From positions 558,001-622,000 of the forward strand of contig NZ_FNLC01000001.1 in assembly GCF_900104065.1 (NCBI RefSeq): DNA of 64,000 nucleotides. The letters are read 5' to 3'. This document shows positions 60,314-64,000 of the stretch, piece after piece; position 1 is the first letter of the stretch, and the number at the start of each line of letters is the position of its first letter. This DNA comes from Natronobacterium texcoconense (lineage in GTDB: Archaea > Halobacteriota > Halobacteria > Halobacteriales > Natrialbaceae). The position numbers and the translations under genes were made by a program. The notes beneath the pieces were generated by a model. It made no database searches, was not told where the DNA came from, and worked only from the letters and a program-made list of their open reading frames with translations.

Positions 60314-61173
60314 TGGACCGCTACGCCAGACAGCGGCTGTTCGGCTGGCTCGCCCGCGGTGCCGCCGCGCTCGTCGTCGCCGTGATGGTCATGGTCGTCG
60401 CCGTGACGCTCTACCGTGGCGGACGCGTGTTCCTCACCGACCCCGCCATCGCGATCACGCCGCCGGGATCGCGGTACATGCTCGAGGCCGAGGGCGGATT
60501 CCTGCACGCCGTCGTGGGCAGCGTCTTCATCGTCGGCCCGGCGACGGTCGTCTCCGCGATCCTCGCGATGTCGACCGCGATCTACCTCCAGAGCGACTAC
60601 TCGAGCGAACGGTTCGCCGACGCGGTGAACATGTTCCTGAACGTACTCTGGGGGACGCCACCGATCGTCTACGGGGTGTTCGTCCTGACGATCATCATCG
60701 CGATCGGTGCCCGGACGAGCCTGTTCTTCGGGATCGTCGCCATCGCGATCTTCCAGTACCCGATTATGACCAGGTACATCGACGAGGCACTGCGGTCGGC
60801 CCCCGACACCGTGAAGGAAGCGACCTACGGTCTCGGCGGAACCCGACTCGAGGCTGCGCTGATGACCGCGCGTGCGGCGCTGCCGGGGATCGTCGCCGGG
60901 ATCATCATGGGCTTCGCCCGCGGCATCGGCGACGCCGCGACCGTTCTCTTCACCGCGGGTCGGAGCACGAACATGCCCTCGGGCCCCTTCGACGGCGCGA
61001 CGACGCTGCCGGTGATGATCTTCGACCAGGCGATGTCGTTCAACGCCGAGGTCCGGTCACACGCCTACGCAGCGGCGTTCATCCTCATCGTCGTCGTGCT
61101 GGGGCTGATCCTCGTCTCGAAACTGCTCGCCGGCCGCTACGCCCGGTTCGCACCAGGAGGTAGCCACTCATGA
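60313..61173 (+). CDS. pstA: Phosphate ABC transporter permease PstA
   Basis: 286 residues with six helices. The docking loop is APDTVKEATYGLGGTRLEAALMTARAALPGIVAGIIMGFARGIGDAATVLFTAG. VLWGTPPIVYGVFVLTIIIAIG and SDYSSERFADAVNMFLN are typical PstA stretches. ATG 60313 shares the base A with the pstC stop (TGATG); pstB follows with a 4-bp overlap. Confidence 0.92.
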   Translation: MDRYARQRLFGWLARGAAALVVAVMVMVVAVTLYRGGRVFLTDPAIAITPPGSRYMLEAEGGFLHAVVGSVFIVGPATVVSAILAMSTAIYLQSDYSSERFADAVNMFLNVLWGTPPIVYGVFVLTIIIAIGARTSLFFGIVAIAIFQYPIMTRYIDEALRSAPDTVKEATYGLGGTRLEAALMTARAALPGIVAGIIMGFARGIGDAATVLFTAGRSTNMPSGPFDGATTLPVMIFDQAMSFNAEVRSHAYAAAFILIVVVLGLILVSKLLAGRYARFAPGGSHS

Positions 61174-62003
61174 CAGATGCGACACTCACCACCGAGAACC
61201 TCGCCGTAACGTACACCGGAGACCGCGAGGTCGAGGCCGTCAAGGGCGTCGACCTCGAGTTCGCCGCGAACCAGTTGACTGCCATCATCGGCCCTTCCGG
61301 TTGTGGGAAGTCGACGCTGCTGAAGTCGCTGAACCGGCTCCACGAGATCCAGCCCAACGCGGAGATCACGGGTGACGTCGCCCTGAACGGGGAGTCGGTC
61401 TACGACACGGACGACCCCGCACCCGAGATCCGCAGGCGGATCGGCTACGTTCCACAGGAGCCGACGCCGCTGCCGCTGTCGATCTACGAGAACGTCGCCT
61501 ACGGCCTGCGGATCCACGGCGACTACGACTCTCAGGCGGAACTCGACGAACTCGTCGAGAGCTACCTGCGGAAGGTCAACCTCTGGGAGGAGGTCGAGGA
61601 TCGATTGGACGCGCCGGGCGCGGAACTCTCGACCGGTCAGATCCAGCGGCTCTGTCTCGCCCGCTCGCTTGCCGTCGAGCCCGAAGTCCTGCTCTGTGAC
61701 GAAGTCACCTCCGCGCTCGACCCCATCTCGGCCGAGACAGTCGAGGAGACGCTCGCGGACCTCAAGGAGGAGTACACGATCGTCATGGTCACCCACAGCA
61801 TGGACCAGGCCAGACGGCTCGCCGACGAGGTCGTCTTCCTCTACCTGGGCGAGGTCGTTGAGCAAAATGACGCACGGTCGTTCTTCGAGAATCCACAGCA
61901 CGAACGGACGAAACAGTTCGTCAAGGGACACGTGATCGGAGCCGACTCGGACGCCGAAGACGACGAGGCGACCGCCGGCGAGACCGTCGCCGCCAGGCAG
62001 TAG
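61170..62003 (+). CDS. pstB: Phosphate ABC transporter ATPase PstB
   Basis: 277 residues. Walker A IIGPSGCGKSTLLKSL, the Q-loop in RIGYVPQEPTPLPLSIYENVAYGL, signature ELSTGQIQRLCLARSLA, Walker B VLLCDEVTSALDPISAE and switch TIVMVTHSMDQA are present. The signature has ELSTGQ where LSGGQ is usual, as in many PstB proteins. It drives phosphate uptake. No phoU follows; the next gene is on the other strand, 24 bases away. Confidence 0.94.
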   Translation: MTDATLTTENLAVTYTGDREVEAVKGVDLEFAANQLTAIIGPSGCGKSTLLKSLNRLHEIQPNAEITGDVALNGESVYDTDDPAPEIRRRIGYVPQEPTPLPLSIYENVAYGLRIHGDYDSQAELDELVESYLRKVNLWEEVEDRLDAPGAELSTGQIQRLCLARSLAVEPEVLLCDEVTSALDPISAETVEETLADLKEEYTIVMVTHSMDQARRLADEVVFLYLGEVVEQNDARSFFENPQHERTKQFVKGHVIGADSDAEDDEATAGETVAARQ

Positions 62004-62027
62004 CGCGACTCGAGCGCACTCTTCTCA

Positions 62028-63443
62028 CTACTCGAGCCACTCGAGTTCGTACTCGTCGGTGACCTCCCCGGCAATCTCGTCGAACCGATCGAACGCCATT
62101 GGCGGCGGATGCGGATGGCGTGCGCTAATATCGTCGGAGATGTCCTCGTGGTAACGGACCTGGACCTCCACGTCGTAGGGGAACTCTTCGGGGTCGGTGC
62201 CGACGAACCCGTGGCCGTCCTGCGCTCGGGCGAGGAGGCTCCGCCACTGGTCGGCCGACGCGAGTCCTGCCGATTCGACGCCGTGGGCGAAGAGGTTCGC
62301 CCGGATCTCGTCGTACGCGTCCGTGTTCTCGAGGTACTCCTCCATAAATTCGGTGTCCGACTCGGTGTTGAACGCCGCCCAGTAGGGAACAGAGCCGGTC
62401 CGGATCGTCCACCAGGGTTCGACGAGGGCAAAGGACTGGACGAACAGCCGATCGACCGACCGGTCTCGTCTTTCGTACCGGCGTCGATAGAGATCCGCGA
62501 CGAACGGACTCAGATCGCGCGGATCGTCGAACTGGAGCCGCCGGAGGTCGTATCCCTGCTCGTCGGCGACCCGCTCTACGTCCTCGAGCAGCGCGGGCTC
62601 GAACCCCCACTCGGCCTCGAGGGTCCGGCCGTCGGGTTCCGGCACGTCCCACTCGCGGACGTCGGCGTCCTGTCGCTCGAGGAACTCCGAGATCTTCTCG
62701 CTGCCCTCGTAGTACTCCTCGGGTTCGAGCCCTCCGAGCCCGCCGAGCTGGAAACTGTGCCGGTCGCCGAGGTCGATCGCCGGCCAGTCGTGTTCGCACT
62801 CGAGCGAGATCACGGTCCCGCCGGGCTCGAGCACGGTTTTCAGGAACTCCTCGTAGGCCTCGCCCAGCACGCACGATTTCGTCCGGAAGTAGCCGAGTTT
62901 CCGGACCATCAGCCGATCCTGGTTGGGGTCGTGCATCTGGTGGAGCGACACGTCGGGGTTCGCCTCGAGGAACGGCTCGGCGTGTTCGTACCCCCATCGG
63001 ATATCCTCACGGATCGCGTCGGGGTGACAGTCCCGCCGGACGGGGACGAGAAACGTCTGGGGGAGCCACGGGATACCCAGCAGTGCCGAGAGGAAGACGC
63101 CCGCGCCGTTGCTCGAGCCGACGATCACCGCCGGATACCCCCGCGTGGGGTACTGGTCGACGACCCACTCGCGGAAGCGTTCGACGTCGACGGAGTCGAG
63201 GTCGTCCGGCGAGACGCCCTCGTTCGCACCGCCCTGCGTGTAGATGGCGGTCCGGAGTCGCCGAGGGAGGTGATTGACGCGCTTCGCCAGTGGGGTTAGC
63301 CCGGGGTGAAGCATCCCGAGCCTGGGGAACTGCTCACCCCGGAGGTAGCTCGCCGCCGCCCGGACGAACACGGTCGTCGAGTCGAAGTTCGGGAGTCCCT
63401 GGGGGGTCGAACGATCGCCGGAGAGTAACTGTGAGATTCGCAT
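62028..63443 (-). CDS. Large uncharacterised protein, possibly alpha/beta-hydrolase-like
   Basis: 471 residues. It starts MRISQLLSGDRSTPQGLPNF. A GSSNGAG segment in YPAVIVGSSNGAGVFLSALLGIPWLPQTFLVPV looks like a nucleophile elbow (G-S-S-N-G), and the following CHPDAIREDIRWGYEHAEPFLEANPDVSLHQMHDPNQDRL is conserved-looking. The C-terminal half is helical with many aromatics and acids. I do not recognise a named family, and the hydrolase idea rests on one motif. ATG 63443 is chosen because the sequence beyond it is low-quality and runs toward the divergent trpB. Confidence 0.7.
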   Translation of the reverse strand: MRISQLLSGDRSTPQGLPNFDSTTVFVRAAASYLRGEQFPRLGMLHPGLTPLAKRVNHLPRRLRTAIYTQGGANEGVSPDDLDSVDVERFREWVVDQYPTRGYPAVIVGSSNGAGVFLSALLGIPWLPQTFLVPVRRDCHPDAIREDIRWGYEHAEPFLEANPDVSLHQMHDPNQDRLMVRKLGYFRTKSCVLGEAYEEFLKTVLEPGGTVISLECEHDWPAIDLGDRHSFQLGGLGGLEPEEYYEGSEKISEFLERQDADVREWDVPEPDGRTLEAEWGFEPALLEDVERVADEQGYDLRRLQFDDPRDLSPFVADLYRRRYERRDRSVDRLFVQSFALVEPWWTIRTGSVPYWAAFNTESDTEFMEEYLENTDAYDEIRANLFAHGVESAGLASADQWRSLLARAQDGHGFVGTDPEEFPYDVEVQVRYHEDISDDISARHPHPPPMAFDRFDEIAGEVTDEYELEWLE

Positions 63444-63547
63444 CGACTGCGTACCGATGGCAACGACACTCTGTCGGATAATACGCGGGCAAGCATTGCA
63501 CACTGCGGCGCGGAACTTACTTGAGAGTGAACCCCTACTTGACAGGT

Positions 63548-64000
63548 ATGTCCAACGATGCACACGACGAGGGAACGTTCGACGAATACGGGGGTCGACA
63601 CGTTCCGGAACCGCTCGAGAGGCCACTCGAGCAACTCGCCGCCGCCTACGACGAGGTTGCGACGACCGAGGAGTTCCAGGCCGACTTTCGGGACCACCTC
63701 GAGGAGTTCGCGGGACGGCCGACGCCGCTGTACTACGCCGGAAACCTGAGCGACCGCTACGGCGCGGACATCTATCTCAAGCGCGAGGACCTGCTGCACG
63801 GCGGCGCGCACAAGATCAACAACGTGCTCGGCCAGGCGCTGCTGGCCAAACGCGCCGGCCGCGACCGACTGATCGCCGAAACCGGAGCAGGACAGCACGG
63901 CGTCGCGACCGCGATGGCCGGTGCGCTGTTCGACCTCGAGACGGAGATCTACATGGGCCGAAAAGACGTCGAGCGACAGGAGATGAACGTCTTCCGGATG
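63548..64000 (+). CDS. trpB: Second tryptophan synthase beta chain, 5' part
   Basis: 151 residues are visible before the window ends. The PLP lysine is Lys89 in [11 protein letters not shown], in the context [32 protein letters not shown], then [20 protein letters not shown] and [19 protein letters not shown]. It is of the TrpB1 type but clearly different from the trpB of the operon at 49.4 kb. No trpC or trpA lies just upstream. Whether trpA follows is outside the window. It diverges from the unknown 471-residue gene, with 104 bases between the starts. Confidence 0.93.
   Translation, partial: MSNDAHDEGTFDEYGGRHVPEPLERPLEQLAAAYDEVATTEEFQADFRDHLEEFAGRPTPLYYAGNLSDRYGADIYLKREDLLHGGAHKINNVLGQALLAKRAGRDRLIAETGAGQHGVATAMAGALFDLETEIYMGRKDVERQEMNVFRM

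Noticed and set aside
1-64000. CRISPR arrays, rRNA genes, transposases or integrases
   Set aside because: No regularly spaced repeats, rRNA-like sequence or transposase/integrase motifs were seen. The only integrase-like trace is the duplicated tRNA end.

Overview
The window comes from a haloarchaeon, probably in or near the Natrialbaceae. The DNA is GC-rich and full of CTCGAG. Predicted proteins are strongly acidic. Many genes start at an ATG or GTG about 25-30 bases after a TATA-like box (leaderless style). Archaeal or haloarchaeal markers include aIF2-alpha, Nop10, L44e, S27e, a PAC2 protein, a thermosome, membrane-bound LonB, a geranylgeranyl reductase, Tat lipoproteins and a HalOD1 protein. 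No rRNA, CRISPR array, transposase or phage block was seen. The single tRNA recognised is initiator tRNA-Met on the minus strand.

Layout. 1-4.4 kb: end of a methyltransferase, a TlpA-like lipoprotein, a LysE-type exporter, a membrane protein, a secreted protein and an HD-domain protein. 4.6-6.1 kb: methylmalonyl-CoA mutase small subunit plus MeaB chaperone. 6.2-18.5 kb: hydrolase, nadE, a thiolase/DUF35 pair, M42 peptidase, START-like protein, flavoprotein, histidine kinase, coaBC, a wHTH membrane protein, hpt and two Cys-rich unknowns. 18.5-25.2 kb: a five-gene peptide ABC transporter on the minus strand. 25.2-26.1 kb: a non-coding region with a duplicated tRNA 3' end beside tRNA-iMet. 26.1-32.5 kb: GtrA plus glycosyltransferase, then the L44e-S27e-aIF2a-Nop10-PAC2 translation cluster, an M48 protease and a HTH regulator. 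32.6-44.3 kb: archaeal lipid reductase, Fe-S/Zn cluster protein, methyltransferases, MBL hydrolase, glycosyltransferase, DUF368 lipid-carrier transporter, amidohydrolase, thermosome, HalOD1, DUF62 and NMN adenylyltransferase. 44.5-48.0 kb: lonB, CPBP protease and a small membrane protein. 48.1-52.6 kb: an MGMT-like protein lacking its cysteine, then trpC-trpB-trpA and the archaeal ADH synthase gene. 52.7-58.1 kb: acidic protein, glycosidase, a nuoCD gene without other nuo genes, and a YeiH exporter. 58.4-62.0 kb: pstSCAB without phoU. 62.0-64.0 kb: an unknown 471-residue protein and the start of a second trpB.

How the genes connect. The clearest pathway unit is trpCBA plus ADH synthase, which joins the start of the archaeal shikimate route to the end of tryptophan synthesis. 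A two-box TGTACA inverted repeat overlies its promoter. The translation cluster, LonB/CPBP/thermosome and Pst are housekeeping or envelope functions.

The most unusual signals are DNA elements rather than protein systems. trpB and trpA each carry an in-frame extra segment made of two tandem perfect hairpins with nearly the same geometry. Two intergenic sites carry diverged copies of one palindrome with a 10-base loop. An approximately 80-base nested palindrome lies upstream of rpl44e. The 3' end of tRNA-iMet is duplicated 153 bases downstream, with long inverted repeats in between. These look like families of small mobile or structural elements and are the best candidates for something undescribed.
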